From: Novosphingobium resinovorum
Lineage (GTDB): Bacteria > Pseudomonadota > Alphaproteobacteria > Sphingomonadales > Sphingomonadaceae
DNA: 64,000 bases
Reading direction: 5' to 3'
Assembly (NCBI RefSeq): GCF_001742225.1
Contig: NZ_CP017076.1
Location: 1,389,001-1,453,000, forward strand
The notes under the pieces are model-generated. The model searched no databases, was not told the origin of the DNA, and saw only the letters and a program-made list of their open reading frames with translations. How positions within the stretch are numbered: position 1 is the stretch's first letter; each line of letters opens with the position of its first letter. Below are positions 43,631 to 53,264 of the stretch, piece by piece. A program made the translations under genes and the position numbers.

Positions 43631-44698
43631 TCACGGGTTCATGCCCGCCTCGATCATGTTGCCCGCCCCGATGATCACCGTCGAGCCGACGAGCAGGCCG
43701 ATCCCGGTCCAGACCAGCGTGCGCGTACGAAGGCTGGCGCCCTTCCACTCCTTCAGCGCAAAGCCCCAGAGCGTCGAGAACAGGATGATGGAAGCCATGT
43801 GGAGCGTCCACGAGGAGAAGCCGTAGCGTCCCATCTGGCTCTCGCCCATCGTGTAGAAGAAGAACTGGAAGTACCACAAGGTGCCGCCCAGAGCCGCCAG
43901 CAGGTAATTGACCAGAAGCCTAGGCTTTTCCCCGGTCGGCACTCGGCCGAGGAACTGGCCGAAACTGCGGTTGCGGCGGATGAGGATCGCGCACCAGATC
44001 GCATTGGTGGTGAGGCCGCCCGCAAGCACCACGCACAGCACCGGAAGCCCCTGGCTCAACGGATCGGTCCCGGCCGCCAGCGTCAGGTCGCGGATCGGCT
44101 GTCCGGCATCGAGGCCCCAGGCGAAACAGCCCGACATGACGCCCGAGAACACCGCGATCAGCAGGCCTTTGCGAAGGTCGAACTCGGCCACGCCCTCGGA
44201 AATCTTGCCGCCCAGGTCCTTGTCCTTGGCGCTCCCCGCCCGCGCGACGACGACGATCCCCGCCAGCGTCACCAGAATGCCCAGCAGCGTCAGTTGCCCG
44301 CTGGGGCGTGAGGCGATCTCGCCGATGGTGCCGTGGAAGATCGGCGGTCCCATCGTGCCGATCACCGTGGTCAGTCCCAGCGCCACGGCCATGCCCAGAG
44401 AGAGCCCGAGATAGCGCATCGTCAGCCCGAAGGTCAGGCCGCCGACCCCCCACATCGCGCCCCAGAACCAGCACCACAGCAAGGTCCGCGAAGGCGTGGA
44501 TGCCAATACGCCGAGCAGGTCCTCGGTGCGCAGCGAGGCGAAGAGCCAGGGCGCGATGGCCCAGGAGAAGATGCCGCCCGCAAGCCAGAATATCTCCCAC
44601 GACCACAACTTGATGCGCTTGTAGGGGACGTAGAAGCTGGCGGAGGCGAAGCCCCCAAGCCAGTGAAACAGGACGCCCAGCGGCGGATTGCCTCCCAT
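43631..44698 (-). CDS. rhaT: L-rhamnose/proton symporter RhaT
   Basis: A 355-residue membrane protein with about ten helices, the RhaT size. Typical features are GGFASASFYVPYKRIKLWSW near the N-terminus, FWGAMWGVGGLTFGLTMRYL and GGTLWYFQFFFYTMGESQMG. It imports L-rhamnose with protons. The ATG at 44698 has GAGAGG upstream; it begins 28 bases after the lactate dehydrogenase stop, so the order kinase, lactate dehydrogenase, transporter, regulator is one operon-like series. Confidence 0.92.
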   Translation of the reverse strand: MGGNPPLGVLFHWLGGFASASFYVPYKRIKLWSWEIFWLAGGIFSWAIAPWLFASLRTEDLLGVLASTPSRTLLWCWFWGAMWGVGGLTFGLTMRYLGLSLGMAVALGLTTVIGTMGPPIFHGTIGEIASRPSGQLTLLGILVTLAGIVVVARAGSAKDKDLGGKISEGVAEFDLRKGLLIAVFSGVMSGCFAWGLDAGQPIRDLTLAAGTDPLSQGLPVLCVVLAGGLTTNAIWCAILIRRNRSFGQFLGRVPTGEKPRLLVNYLLAALGGTLWYFQFFFYTMGESQMGRYGFSSWTLHMASIILFSTLWGFALKEWKGASLRTRTLVWTGIGLLVGSTVIIGAGNMIEAGMNP

Positions 44699-44726
44699 GA
44701 TTTTCGTGATCCTCTCTTGATGTATA

Positions 44727-45875
44727 TTATCGGGTGGCCGCCAGGCAGTTGCGGTCGATCTGGTCGATGCGGGTGGTGCCGGTGAGCGCCATGGCAACGC
44801 GCATTTCGGCCTCGATCAGCTTGAGCATCTTCGTGACGCCTGCTTCCCCTCCGGCCGCGAGCGCCCAGGCCCAGGCGCGGCCCAGCAGGACGCCCTTGGC
44901 GCCCAGCGCCAGCATCCGCACCACATCGAGACCGGAGCGGATGCCGCCGTCGGCCAGCACGGTCAGGCGGTCTCCCACCGCATCGACGATCGGGGGCAGG
45001 GCGCGGGCGCTGGAAAGCACGCCGTCGAGCTGCCGCCCGCCGTGGTTGGAGACGACGATGCCGTCCGCGCCCAGCTCTGCGGCTTCGCGCGCGTCATCCG
45101 GGTCGAGAACACCCTTGATGATCAGCGGCCCCTTCCATTCGCAGCGAATGAAATCGAGATCGCGCCAGTTGATCGAGGGGTCGAAGTTGTTTCGCATCCA
45201 GGCGAAGAAGTCCTCGATCCCGGTCCTGCCCTGTAGCACCGGGGCGACGTTGCCGAGCGTGTGCGGGCGTCCGTTGATGCCGACGTCCCATGCCCAGCCG
45301 GGCCGGGCGGCGGCCTGCGCGAAGCGCCATAGCGCGCCCTTGATGCCGCCGGACCCGGCAAGGCCGGTGTGGTAATCGCGATAGCGGCTGCCGGGGACCG
45401 GCATGTCGACGGTGAAGACGAGGGTGGAGCAGCCGGCCTCGACCGCCTGCGCCAGCAGGTCCTTCATGAAGGCGCGGTCGCGGATCATGTAGAGCTGGAA
45501 CCAGAACGGGCGGTCCGCAGCCCTGGCGACTTCGCCGATGGTGCAGGCACCAACCGTGGAGAGCGTGAAGGGAACGCCGGCGTTCTGCGCCGCCCGCACC
45601 GCCTGCGTCTCGCCGCGCCGGGCATAGAGGCCGGCCAGCCCGATCGGCGCCAATGCAAGGGGCAGGGCCAGCTTCTGGCCGAACAGCTGCGTCGACAGGT
45701 CCAGCGCCGAGACGTCGCGCAGCACGCGCTGGCGCAGGGCGAGTTCGGCAAGGTCGGAGACGTTGCGACGCAGCGTCGCCTCGGCATAGGAGCCGCCGTC
45801 GATGTATTCGAACAGGAAGCGCGGCAGCGTGCGGCGTGCGGCTTCGCGAAAGTCGGGGATCGAGGCGGTGATCAT
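44727..45875 (-). CDS. lldD: FMN-dependent L-lactate dehydrogenase
   Basis: A 382-residue alpha-hydroxy-acid dehydrogenase of the LldD type. It shows [20 protein letters not shown] (catalytic Tyr), [15 protein letters not shown], and the active-site [12 protein letters not shown] with the proton-abstracting His, then [20 protein letters not shown] for FMN. In this operon it converts L-lactate, made from L-lactaldehyde by the fused RhaD, to pyruvate, passing electrons to the respiratory chain. It overlaps the kinase stop by four bases. Confidence 0.9.
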   Translation of the reverse strand: MITASIPDFREAARRTLPRFLFEYIDGGSYAEATLRRNVSDLAELALRQRVLRDVSALDLSTQLFGQKLALPLALAPIGLAGLYARRGETQAVRAAQNAGVPFTLSTVGACTIGEVARAADRPFWFQLYMIRDRAFMKDLLAQAVEAGCSTLVFTVDMPVPGSRYRDYHTGLAGSGGIKGALWRFAQAAARPGWAWDVGINGRPHTLGNVAPVLQGRTGIEDFFAWMRNNFDPSINWRDLDFIRCEWKGPLIIKGVLDPDDAREAAELGADGIVVSNHGGRQLDGVLSSARALPPIVDAVGDRLTVLADGGIRSGLDVVRMLALGAKGVLLGRAWAWALAAGGEAGVTKMLKLIEAEMRVAMALTGTTRIDQIDRNCLAATR

Positions 45876-47302
45876 GCGGTCAGTCCTGCGGGGGCCTTTG
45901 CCACGGCTTCGCGCCAGGCGTCGCGGTAGCCGAAGAGGTCGCCTTCCAGCGGTTCGACGCGGATGAGTTCGCCGCCCGCCTCCAGCGACGGGTCGATCAG
46001 GCGCAGCGCGCCGAACGAGACGTCGTTATGGGCATTGGCGAGGAAGACGCGGGTTTCCGGGCGCAGCGCGGCGAGTGCGCGCACGAAGACCTCGGCCTCG
46101 GAAAAGCGTCCCTCGATCAGCAGCCGGTCCTTCGAACCGATCAGGTCGAGCGCGGTATCCGCCACCAGCGCGGCGTAAAGGCAGATCGCCGCGCGTCGGG
46201 CGTACCAGGTTCCCTGCCACTCGACCGGCGCGTTGACCCAGCGCGCCTCGCCGTCGGGATAGGGGCCGAAGCCGGGCGCGAGCGTGGGCATCATCATCGT
46301 GCGGCGGCGCAGCAGCGCCGGGACTTCGGCCATCAGGCGGGGCTGGTCGGGCTTGATGTCGATGCGGCGGGTGTCGAGCTGGATGACCGTCTCGATCTCG
46401 CGCCCGCCCATGAAACGGGCCGAGGGCACGGGCGCGCCATAGGCATCGACGTTGACCAGCGTGTCGCGCCCTTCGGGCAGCGAGGCGATGGCGAAAGGCT
46501 CGGCGGCAAGGCGCATGGCGATGAACCATGTGCCGGTGGAAAGGATCGTCGCCTCCTGCCGCGCGATCTGCGCGAAGCCGCGCGCAGCGAGCAGCGCGGC
46601 GTTCGAATCGTGAAGTCCGGCAAGGACTTGCGCACTCGCGGGCAAGCCCGTCTCGGCCGCGAGTTCGGGGCGCAGGGTGCCCACGACCTCGCCTGCGCCG
46701 ACCACGGGGGCAAAGCGTTCGGCCCAGCCGAGGCGCTCGGCCATCGGGGAGAAGCGCGCTTCGCCGGGTGCCCAGAGGTCCGAGTGGCAGCCGAGGCTGG
46801 TCACTTCGCTGACCGCCCGGCCGGTGAGGAACCAGGCCCAGTACTGCGCCCAGGGCACCAGCGTCGCCCGCGCCATCGCCTCGGGGTGGCGCTGCGCCAT
46901 CCACCAGATCTGCGCGCCCATGTTGAGGCCGTCGGGCAGGGCGGGGGAGCCCGTCACGGCAAGCGCGTCGCGCTCGGCCCGGTAGGCGGCCATGACGTCG
47001 CTCGGGATCGGCTGTTCGTAGTCGAGCGGGGCGAAAAGCAGCCCGTCTTCTCCGATCGCGGCGAAGGCGGCGCCATGGGCCACGGGGATGATCGCCTCGA
47101 CGGGATGGCCTGCCCATTCACGCAAGGTTGCGCGCAGCCATTCGCCGATTCCCTCGGCGTCGAGGCGGCGAATCCCGTCGATTTCATGGGTCGGGTTGGG
47201 GCGCACCTGGCGGCACACAAGGGTACCATAACGGCACCACAGCGACACCTTGCTGAGGGTCTTGCCGATATCGACGACGATGTAAGCGCCTGTTCCTGCC
47301 AT
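45872..47302 (-). CDS. FGGY-family carbohydrate kinase (rhamnulokinase role)
   Basis: A 476-residue FGGY kinase. [18 protein letters not shown] is the N-terminal phosphate loop, [14 protein letters not shown] holds the catalytic Asp region, and [18 protein letters not shown] belongs to the C-terminal ATPase half. It is diverged from E. coli RhaB but, encoded divergently from RhaD and RhaI, it should phosphorylate L-rhamnulose. The start at 47302 ([11 protein letters not shown]) is preferred: GGAGAG lies just before it. Upstream ATGs at 47317 and 47347 are possible. Confidence 0.85.
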   Translation of the reverse strand: MAGTGAYIVVDIGKTLSKVSLWCRYGTLVCRQVRPNPTHEIDGIRRLDAEGIGEWLRATLREWAGHPVEAIIPVAHGAAFAAIGEDGLLFAPLDYEQPIPSDVMAAYRAERDALAVTGSPALPDGLNMGAQIWWMAQRHPEAMARATLVPWAQYWAWFLTGRAVSEVTSLGCHSDLWAPGEARFSPMAERLGWAERFAPVVGAGEVVGTLRPELAAETGLPASAQVLAGLHDSNAALLAARGFAQIARQEATILSTGTWFIAMRLAAEPFAIASLPEGRDTLVNVDAYGAPVPSARFMGGREIETVIQLDTRRIDIKPDQPRLMAEVPALLRRRTMMMPTLAPGFGPYPDGEARWVNAPVEWQGTWYARRAAICLYAALVADTALDLIGSKDRLLIEGRFSEAEVFVRALAALRPETRVFLANAHNDVSFGALRLIDPSLEAGGELIRVEPLEGDLFGYRDAWREAVAKAPAGLTA

Positions 47303-47424
47303 TCTCTCCGCCGCCATTTTCAACCAGGCAGCGATCTGCCTGAACATGGTGTTGATTGATTGCTTATGAGCGATTATTATCGAGTCAGATTGAACATGAA
47401 AAGAGGAAATGTCAGAGGGTGTCC
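47303..47424. promoter_or_regulatory. divergent rhamnose promoter region
   Basis: The 122 bases between the kinase and RhaD are AT-rich. TGAACATG occurs at 47341-47348 and 47391-47398 as a direct repeat 50 bases apart. CGAT-TATT-ATCG is a palindrome at 47371-47382, and its TATTATCG half recurs at 44725-44732 just before rhaT. These are candidate sites for the DeoR regulator. Confidence 0.4.
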
Positions 47425-49551
47425 ATGGAAACAATCACTGCCCCCGCCGCCCCGTTGAAATCCGCCCCCGCGCTCACTTTCGCCGTGCCGACCAGCCGGT
47501 GGGACGACTCGGTCGCGGCGTCTCTTTCTCCTGCCCAACTGCTGCTCTACCGCTCCAACCTGCTGGGTTCCGACCTGACTGTCACCAACTTCGGCGGCGG
47601 CAACACCTCCGCCAAGCTGGAAGAGGTCGATCCGCTGACCGGAGAGACGGTGGAAGTCCTGTGGGTGAAGGGCTCGGGCGGCGACATCGGCTCGATGAAG
47701 CTCGATGGATTCGCGACGCTCTATCAGGACAAGCTGCTTGGCCTCGAACAGCACTACGGCGGCCCGGACGACGACGACAAGATGGTCGGCTACCTGCCGC
47801 ACTGCACTTTCAACCTGAACGGCCGCGCGGCGTCGATCGACACGCCGCTCCATTCGCTGCTGCCTTTCGCGCATGTCGATCACGTCCACCCGGACGCGAT
47901 CATCGCGCTTGCCGCCAGCTCCGGCGGGGAGGCGGCGACGCAGGCGATCTGGGGCGGCCGGATCGGCTGGCTGGCGTGGAAGCGCCCCGGCTATACGCTG
48001 GGCGTGCAACTGCGTGACTTCGTGGCGGCCAACCCCGGCGTCGAAGGCGTAATGCTCGCGGGCCACGGCATCATCTGCTGGGCGGACAGCGCGAAGGCCT
48101 GCTACGAACACACCGTCGAACTGATCGCCGACGCTGCCGCCTACCTCAATGCGGGCCTTGCCGGGAAGCCCGCGTTCGGCGGCGCGGCTTATGAAACCGC
48201 CGGGGACCGCGCGGCAATCGCGGCCGATCTCATGCCCCGCCTGCGCGGCCTGATGACCGGAGCGCGGCGCAAGGTCGGCCACTATTCCGACGATGCCGAA
48301 GCGCTCGAGTTCGTGAATTCGGCGGACTTCCAGCGCCTCGCCGACCTTGGCACCTCGTGCCCCGATCACTTCCTGCGTACCAAGATCGCGCCATTGACGC
48401 TCGACCCGGCGCGGTTGCACGATGACGCCTACCTGGCGCAGAAGATCGCCGATTACCGCGACCTCTATGCTGCCTATTACGAGCGCTGCAAGCGTCCGAA
48501 CTCGCCCGCGATGCGCGATGCCAATCCGGTCGTGGTGCTGGTGCCGGGCATCGGGCGCATCACGTTCGCCACCGACAAGACCACCGCGCGCCTCGCCGGC
48601 GAGTTCTACGGCAACGCCATCAATGTCATGCGCGGGGCCGAGGCGATCGGCGACTATATCGCGCTCGATGAACAGGAAGCCTTCGACATCGAGTACTGGC
48701 TGCTCGAGGAAGCCAAGCTGCAGCGCATGCCCGCGCCCAAGCCCTTGGTCGGCCGCGTCGCGCTGGTGACCGGCGGGGCGGGCGGCATCGGCGCGGCGAG
48801 CGCGGCGCGGCTGATGGCCGAGGGCGCCTGCGTGGTTCTCGCCGACCGCGACGGCGCCGTCGTCGAGGACGTGCGCGCCGGTTTCGCCAGGCAGTTCGGC
48901 AAGGACGTGGTGCGTTCGGTGGTGTGCGACGTGACGGATGAGGCGCAAGTCGCCGAGGCCTTCGCCGTCGCCGCGCGCGAGTTCGGCGGCCTCGACATCC
49001 TCGTCGCCAATGCCGGCATCGCCTCCTCGGCGCCGATCGAGGAGACCACCATCGCGCTATGGAACCGCAACTACGACGTTCTGGCGCAGGGCTATTTCCT
49101 GACCAGCCGGGCCGCGTGGCCGCTATTGAAGGCGATGAAGGAACAGGGCGGCACCAGCGTCGTGTTCATCGGCTCGAAGAACGGCGTCGCCGCCGCCACC
49201 AATGCCAGCGCCTATGCCTCGGCCAAGGCGGCGGCCAACCACCTTGCGCGCTGTCTGGCGCTGGAGGGGGCGCCGCATGGCATCCGCGTCAACGTCGTCA
49301 ACCCCGATGCCGTCATCAAGGGCAGCCGTATCTGGGACGGCGACTGGCGCAAGGAGCGCGCGGGCGCCCATGGTATCGACACCGGCAAGGAACTGGAGGA
49401 ACATTACCGCCAGCGCTCCATGCTCAAGCGCGACGTGCTGCCCGGCGACATTGCCGAGGCGGTGTACTTCCTGGCGGGCGACCAGTCCGCCAAGTCCACC
49501 GGCAACATGATCAACGTCGATGCGGGCAACGCCCAGGCGTTCACGCGCTGA
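47425..49551 (+). CDS. rhaD: fused rhamnulose-1-phosphate aldolase / lactaldehyde dehydrogenase
   Basis: A 708-residue bifunctional enzyme. Residues 1-430 are a class II aldolase with VTNFGGGNTS (53-62) and the metal-binding FAHVDHVHPD (about 151-160) and GHGII. Residues ~445-708 are a short-chain dehydrogenase with VTGGAGGIG and catalytic YASAKAA. It splits rhamnulose-1-phosphate to dihydroxyacetone phosphate and L-lactaldehyde, and oxidises the aldehyde to L-lactate. This fusion is typical of the alphaproteobacterial pathway and explains the neighbouring L-lactate dehydrogenase. AGAGGG precedes the ATG at 47425. Confidence 0.93.
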   Translation: METITAPAAPLKSAPALTFAVPTSRWDDSVAASLSPAQLLLYRSNLLGSDLTVTNFGGGNTSAKLEEVDPLTGETVEVLWVKGSGGDIGSMKLDGFATLYQDKLLGLEQHYGGPDDDDKMVGYLPHCTFNLNGRAASIDTPLHSLLPFAHVDHVHPDAIIALAASSGGEAATQAIWGGRIGWLAWKRPGYTLGVQLRDFVAANPGVEGVMLAGHGIICWADSAKACYEHTVELIADAAAYLNAGLAGKPAFGGAAYETAGDRAAIAADLMPRLRGLMTGARRKVGHYSDDAEALEFVNSADFQRLADLGTSCPDHFLRTKIAPLTLDPARLHDDAYLAQKIADYRDLYAAYYERCKRPNSPAMRDANPVVVLVPGIGRITFATDKTTARLAGEFYGNAINVMRGAEAIGDYIALDEQEAFDIEYWLLEEAKLQRMPAPKPLVGRVALVTGGAGGIGAASAARLMAEGACVVLADRDGAVVEDVRAGFARQFGKDVVRSVVCDVTDEAQVAEAFAVAAREFGGLDILVANAGIASSAPIEETTIALWNRNYDVLAQGYFLTSRAAWPLLKAMKEQGGTSVVFIGSKNGVAAATNASAYASAKAAANHLARCLALEGAPHGIRVNVVNPDAVIKGSRIWDGDWRKERAGAHGIDTGKELEEHYRQRSMLKRDVLPGDIAEAVYFLAGDQSAKSTGNMINVDAGNAQAFTR

Positions 49552-49577
49552 TCGCGACGGGAAGAGGATAAGAGACA

Positions 49578-50870
49578 ATGACGAACCTGCCGATTTCCGC
49601 CGAACTGATCGCGGAAGCCAATGCCCGGGCCGCCGAGGCGCTGGAAGACGACTACGCCTCGCTGGGCCGCAAGCTGGAGCGTTCCGGCATCGCCATCGAT
49701 GCGATCAGGGACAAGGTTGCGGGCTTTTCCGTGGCGGTGCCGACATGGGGCGCGGGGCGCGGCGGCACCCGTTTCGCCAAGTTCCCCATCCCCGGCGAGC
49801 CCACCAATATCCACGAGAAGCTGGAGGACTGCGCGGTCATCAACCAGCTCTCGCGCCTGACCCCGCGCGTCAGCCCGCATTTCCCGTGGGACAAGGTCAG
49901 CGACTACAAGGGTCTGCGCGAGGAGGCGGCGAGCCTCGGCCTCGGCTTCGATGCGGTGAACTCGAACACCTTTCAGGACCAGAAGGGGCAGGCGCAGACG
50001 TATGCCACCGGCTCGCTCTCCTCGACCATCGAGGCGACGCGGGCTCAGGCCGTGGAGCACAACATCGAGTGCATCGAGATCGGCCGCCAGCTCGGCTCCA
50101 CCGACCTGACGGTCTGGGTGGGCGACGGCACCAACTTCCCCGGCCAGCAGGACCTCGGCCGCAGCCTCGACCGCTATCTCGACGCTGCGAGCGAGGTCTA
50201 CGCCGCGCTGCCGGACGACTGGCGGATGTTGCTGGAGCACAAGATGTTCGAGCCCGCGTTCTATTCCACCGTCATCAGCGACTGGGGTTCCTCGATCCTT
50301 GCCGCGCAGGAGCTTGGCCCCAAGGCCAAGTGCCTCGTCGATCTTGGCCACCATGCGCCCAACGTCAACATCGAGCAGATCGTGGCGCGCCTGCACCGGT
50401 TCGGCAAGCTCGGCGGCTTCCACTTCAACGACAGCAAGTACGGCGACGACGACCTCGATTCCGGCTCGATCAATCCGCACCAGCTGTTCCTGGTGTTCAA
50501 CGAATTGGTCGAGGCCGAACTGGCCCCGCGCGATGGCTTCAATCCCAGCTACATGATCGACCAGTCGCACAACGTCACCGACCCGATCGAATCCATGTTG
50601 TCTTCGGCCGAGGCGATCGGATCGTGCTACGCCAAGGCGCTGCTGGTCGACCGCGAGGCGCTGCATCTGGCGCAGGAAGCGAACGACACGATGATGGCCT
50701 TCCAGGCCCTGCGCCGGGCCTACAACGTTGACGTCTCGCCGATCCTGGCGAAGGCCCGCATCGATGCGGACGGCGCGGCGGACGTGCTGGGCGTCTACCG
50801 CGAAAGCCGCTGGCGCGACCGCAAGGCGCAGGAACGCGCCGCCGTGGGACTTGGCGCCGGCATCGTCTAA
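49578..50870 (+). CDS. rhaI: L-rhamnose isomerase, rhizobial type
   Basis: A 430-residue xylose-isomerase-like TIM-barrel enzyme of the L-rhamnose catabolism isomerase family. Segments SVAVPTWGAGRGGTRFAKFP, LVDLGHHAPNVNIEQIVARL and FHFNDSKYGDDDLD carry the metal-binding Asp, His and Glu residues. It interconverts L-rhamnose and L-rhamnulose. GGGAAGAGG precedes the start, 26 bases after RhaD. Confidence 0.92.
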   Translation: MTNLPISAELIAEANARAAEALEDDYASLGRKLERSGIAIDAIRDKVAGFSVAVPTWGAGRGGTRFAKFPIPGEPTNIHEKLEDCAVINQLSRLTPRVSPHFPWDKVSDYKGLREEAASLGLGFDAVNSNTFQDQKGQAQTYATGSLSSTIEATRAQAVEHNIECIEIGRQLGSTDLTVWVGDGTNFPGQQDLGRSLDRYLDAASEVYAALPDDWRMLLEHKMFEPAFYSTVISDWGSSILAAQELGPKAKCLVDLGHHAPNVNIEQIVARLHRFGKLGGFHFNDSKYGDDDLDSGSINPHQLFLVFNELVEAELAPRDGFNPSYMIDQSHNVTDPIESMLSSAEAIGSCYAKALLVDREALHLAQEANDTMMAFQALRRAYNVDVSPILAKARIDADGAADVLGVYRESRWRDRKAQERAAVGLGAGIV

Positions 50871-50893
50871 GGCATCGTCTGATGGACTGGCAC

Positions 50894-50926
50894 TCACCCG
50901 TCGGCGCGGATTGCGTCGGCGGGTGA
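50894..50926 (+). terminator. hairpin after rhaI
   Basis: TCACCCG (50894-50900) pairs with CGGGTGA (50920-50926), with an inner CGC/GCG stem. It begins 24 bases after the rhaI stop and ends before the LysR gene. Confidence 0.45.
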
Positions 50927-50968
50927 TCTCCGTCAGGGGTAGGCCCAGGCAGGCGAAGGCATACCGGA

Positions 50969-51889
50969 ATGGTGGAAGCAGGCGAATATCGGCGCAGTTC
51001 GGCGATCGACCCGCGCGCCCTGCTGACGTTCCGCGCGGTCTGCGATACCGGATCGATCAGCGCCGCCGCCCGGGCGCTCAACCTCTCGCAGCCCTCGGTG
51101 TCGAACACGATCTCGCTGCTGGAGCGCAAGCTGGGCGTCGTGCTGTTCGAACGCGGGCGTGGCGGCATCGTGCTGACGGCGGAAGGCGAAGTGCTCCAGC
51201 GCCGGGCCGAGGCCATGGCTACGCTGCTGGGCGATGCCGTGACCGAGATCGAGCACACGCGGCACGGCATCGCCGGACCCTTGCGCATCGGCGGCACGCC
51301 GGGCGCCCTGCTCACTCTCCTGCCCGGCGCGATCATGCGGGTGGAGGAGGCGATCGGCGACTTCGCGCTCAGCGCCATCGAGCGGCCCGACGAGGAACTG
51401 CTGGAGATGGTGCGCAAAGGGGCGATCGAACTGGCCTTCGTGACGACCGGCATCGAAAGCGTTCCGGCGGACATGAAGGAAGTCACGTGCGCCAGCGACC
51501 CATTCGTCCTGATCGTCGGCCCCCGGCACGAGAAGCTGCCGGGCCGCGTGTCGCTGCGCGAGGTCGAGAGCTACCCCTGGGTGCTGCCCGAGGCGCGCGG
51601 GGCGTTCCGGCGGCAGGTCGATGCGCTGTTCATCGCCGCGGGGGTGGCGGTGCCGCGCACGACGATCCGCTGCGACTCCCTCCTCACCACGAGGGCCATC
51701 GTAAGGGAGAGCGACCGGGTGACGGTACTGCCGCGAACCGTGGCGCTCGACGGGGTCACCGACGACAGCATCCGGGCCGTGATGATCGAGGAAGCCGTGC
51801 GTGAACGCAGCGTCGGCGTGCTGTGGCTGGCGGGGCGTCCGCTGTCTCGTCCGGCGCAGGCGATGATGGAGGCGCTGCAAAATCCATAG
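50969..51889 (+). CDS. LysR-family regulator of the aromatic/glycoside locus
   Basis: A 306-residue LysR-type regulator. The helix-turn-helix lies at about residues 18-77 (ARALNLSQPSVSNTISLLER). The effector domain (residues 95-306) is of normal length. It is followed 94 bases later by an amidohydrolase gene, and a perfect CCATAG-N7-CTATGG site overlaps its stop codon. It probably activates the downstream aromatic operon. It is clearly different from the LysR at 76-993. Confidence 0.9.
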   Translation: MVEAGEYRRSSAIDPRALLTFRAVCDTGSISAAARALNLSQPSVSNTISLLERKLGVVLFERGRGGIVLTAEGEVLQRRAEAMATLLGDAVTEIEHTRHGIAGPLRIGGTPGALLTLLPGAIMRVEEAIGDFALSAIERPDEELLEMVRKGAIELAFVTTGIESVPADMKEVTCASDPFVLIVGPRHEKLPGRVSLREVESYPWVLPEARGAFRRQVDALFIAAGVAVPRTTIRCDSLLTTRAIVRESDRVTVLPRTVALDGVTDDSIRAVMIEEAVRERSVGVLWLAGRPLSRPAQAMMEALQNP

Positions 51890-51902
51890 TCTGTTGCTAT
51901 GG
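51884..51902. promoter_or_regulatory. LysR-type operator overlapping the regulator's stop
   Basis: CCATAG-N7-CTATGG is a perfect palindrome with T51887-N11-A51899, a classic LysR site of the ATA-N7-TAT kind. The TAG stop of the regulator lies within it. Its centre is 91 bases upstream of the amidohydrolase ATG. Confidence 0.6.
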
Positions 51903-51983
51903 CATCGCAAAAAATCATTATTTTACTTTGTGGGTCTGCGCAGCTTAACAATCCAGCGATAACGATGATCGCAGGAGAGCAGG

Positions 51984-53243
51984 ATGCGGGCACTGATCCG
52001 CCAGGTTTCCATTTTCGACGGCACCGGCTCGGCGCTCCGGACAGGCTCTGTTCTGGTCGAGGGCGAGCGTATCGCCCGCGTCGCGCCGGGTGAGGACGCA
52101 CTTGCCGATGAGGCCGCCGATCTGGTGATCGACGGGCGCGGGCTGACCCTCATGCCCGGTATGGTCGATGCGCATACGCACCTGACCTGGGCTTCCTCGC
52201 TGGAGAAGGTCTACCACCAGTTCATCCTGCCGCATGACGAGTTGAAGGTCGCAGCCTGGCGCAATGCACGGGTGCTGCTAGACCACGGTTTCACCAGCCT
52301 CTACTCGGCCGGTGCCCTGGGCGACATGATCGAGCCGGATCTCGCCCGCGCCATCGAGGAGGGCGATACGCCCGGGCCGCGCCTCGTCCCCTCGACGCTG
52401 GAGCGCAGCCCCGAAGGCGACGATACCGGTGACGTGTTCAACGGCCGTGGTCCGGATGCGATGCGCCGTTTCGTGGCTTATTGCGCGGACGAGGGAGTCA
52501 AGTCGATCAAGCTCGTGGTCTCGGGCGAAGATGCGCTCAAGCCCGGCAGCGCGATGGACGTGCTCTATACCCGCGAGGAAATGCTGGCGGCGGGGGAGGC
52601 CACCCGCGAGGCCGGGATGTGGATCGCCTGCCATACTTATTCGCCCGAGGCGATCGGCCTCGCGCTCGATGCGGGCGCGCGAATCGTCTACCACTGCTCC
52701 TTCGCCGACGAAGCGACGGTGGAGCGGATGGCGGCGGAGAAGGACAGGTTCTTCTATGCCCCCGGTCCCGGTGTCTCGGTCGCCGCGCTGGAGGCGAACC
52801 CGCCGCCACACGTCGACATGACGCACATGAAGGCGAGCGCAAAGGTTCGCATGGACCTTGAGGCGAAGCTGATCCCGCAACTGAAGGCGCGCGGCGTGCG
52901 CGTGCTGGTCGGCGGCGACTATGGCTTCCCGTTCAACCCGCATGGCCGCAACGCGCGCGACCTGCAGCACTTCGTCGATTACTTCGGCTTCACTCCCGCC
53001 GAGGCGCTGCAGGCGGCGACCCAGCATGGCGGCGAACTTATGGGCATCGAGACCGGCGTGATCCGCGAGGGCTGGCTGGCCGATCTGCTGCTGGTAGACG
53101 GCGACCCGACGCAGGACGTTGCGATCCTGCAGGACAAGGATCGCCTGAAGATGATCATGAAGGGCGGCAAGCTGCACAAGGCTCCAAGTGACATCTTGGC
53201 TGGGGCCGGGGCCGGGGCAGGGGTCGCCGCCGCCGCGAACTGA
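51984..53243 (+). CDS. amidohydrolase-superfamily metal-dependent hydrolase
   Basis: A 419-residue protein of the imidazolonepropionase-like amidohydrolases. Metal-binding HTH at residues 64-66 (VDAHTHLTW), then SIKLVVSGED (possible bridging Lys), WIACHTYSP, RIVYHCSFAD and the metal Asp in LVGGDYGFP are all in place. The last 15 residues are Ala/Gly-rich. It starts the aromatic operon downstream of a LysR site. It could hydrolyse an amide, lactone or C-C bond of an aromatic intermediate; the reaction is unknown. GCAGGAGAGCAGG precedes the ATG. Confidence 0.85.
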   Translation: MRALIRQVSIFDGTGSALRTGSVLVEGERIARVAPGEDALADEAADLVIDGRGLTLMPGMVDAHTHLTWASSLEKVYHQFILPHDELKVAAWRNARVLLDHGFTSLYSAGALGDMIEPDLARAIEEGDTPGPRLVPSTLERSPEGDDTGDVFNGRGPDAMRRFVAYCADEGVKSIKLVVSGEDALKPGSAMDVLYTREEMLAAGEATREAGMWIACHTYSPEAIGLALDAGARIVYHCSFADEATVERMAAEKDRFFYAPGPGVSVAALEANPPPHVDMTHMKASAKVRMDLEAKLIPQLKARGVRVLVGGDYGFPFNPHGRNARDLQHFVDYFGFTPAEALQAATQHGGELMGIETGVIREGWLADLLLVDGDPTQDVAILQDKDRLKMIMKGGKLHKAPSDILAGAGAGAGVAAAAN

Positions 53244-53264
53244 GTTTTAACAGGGACGAAAATC

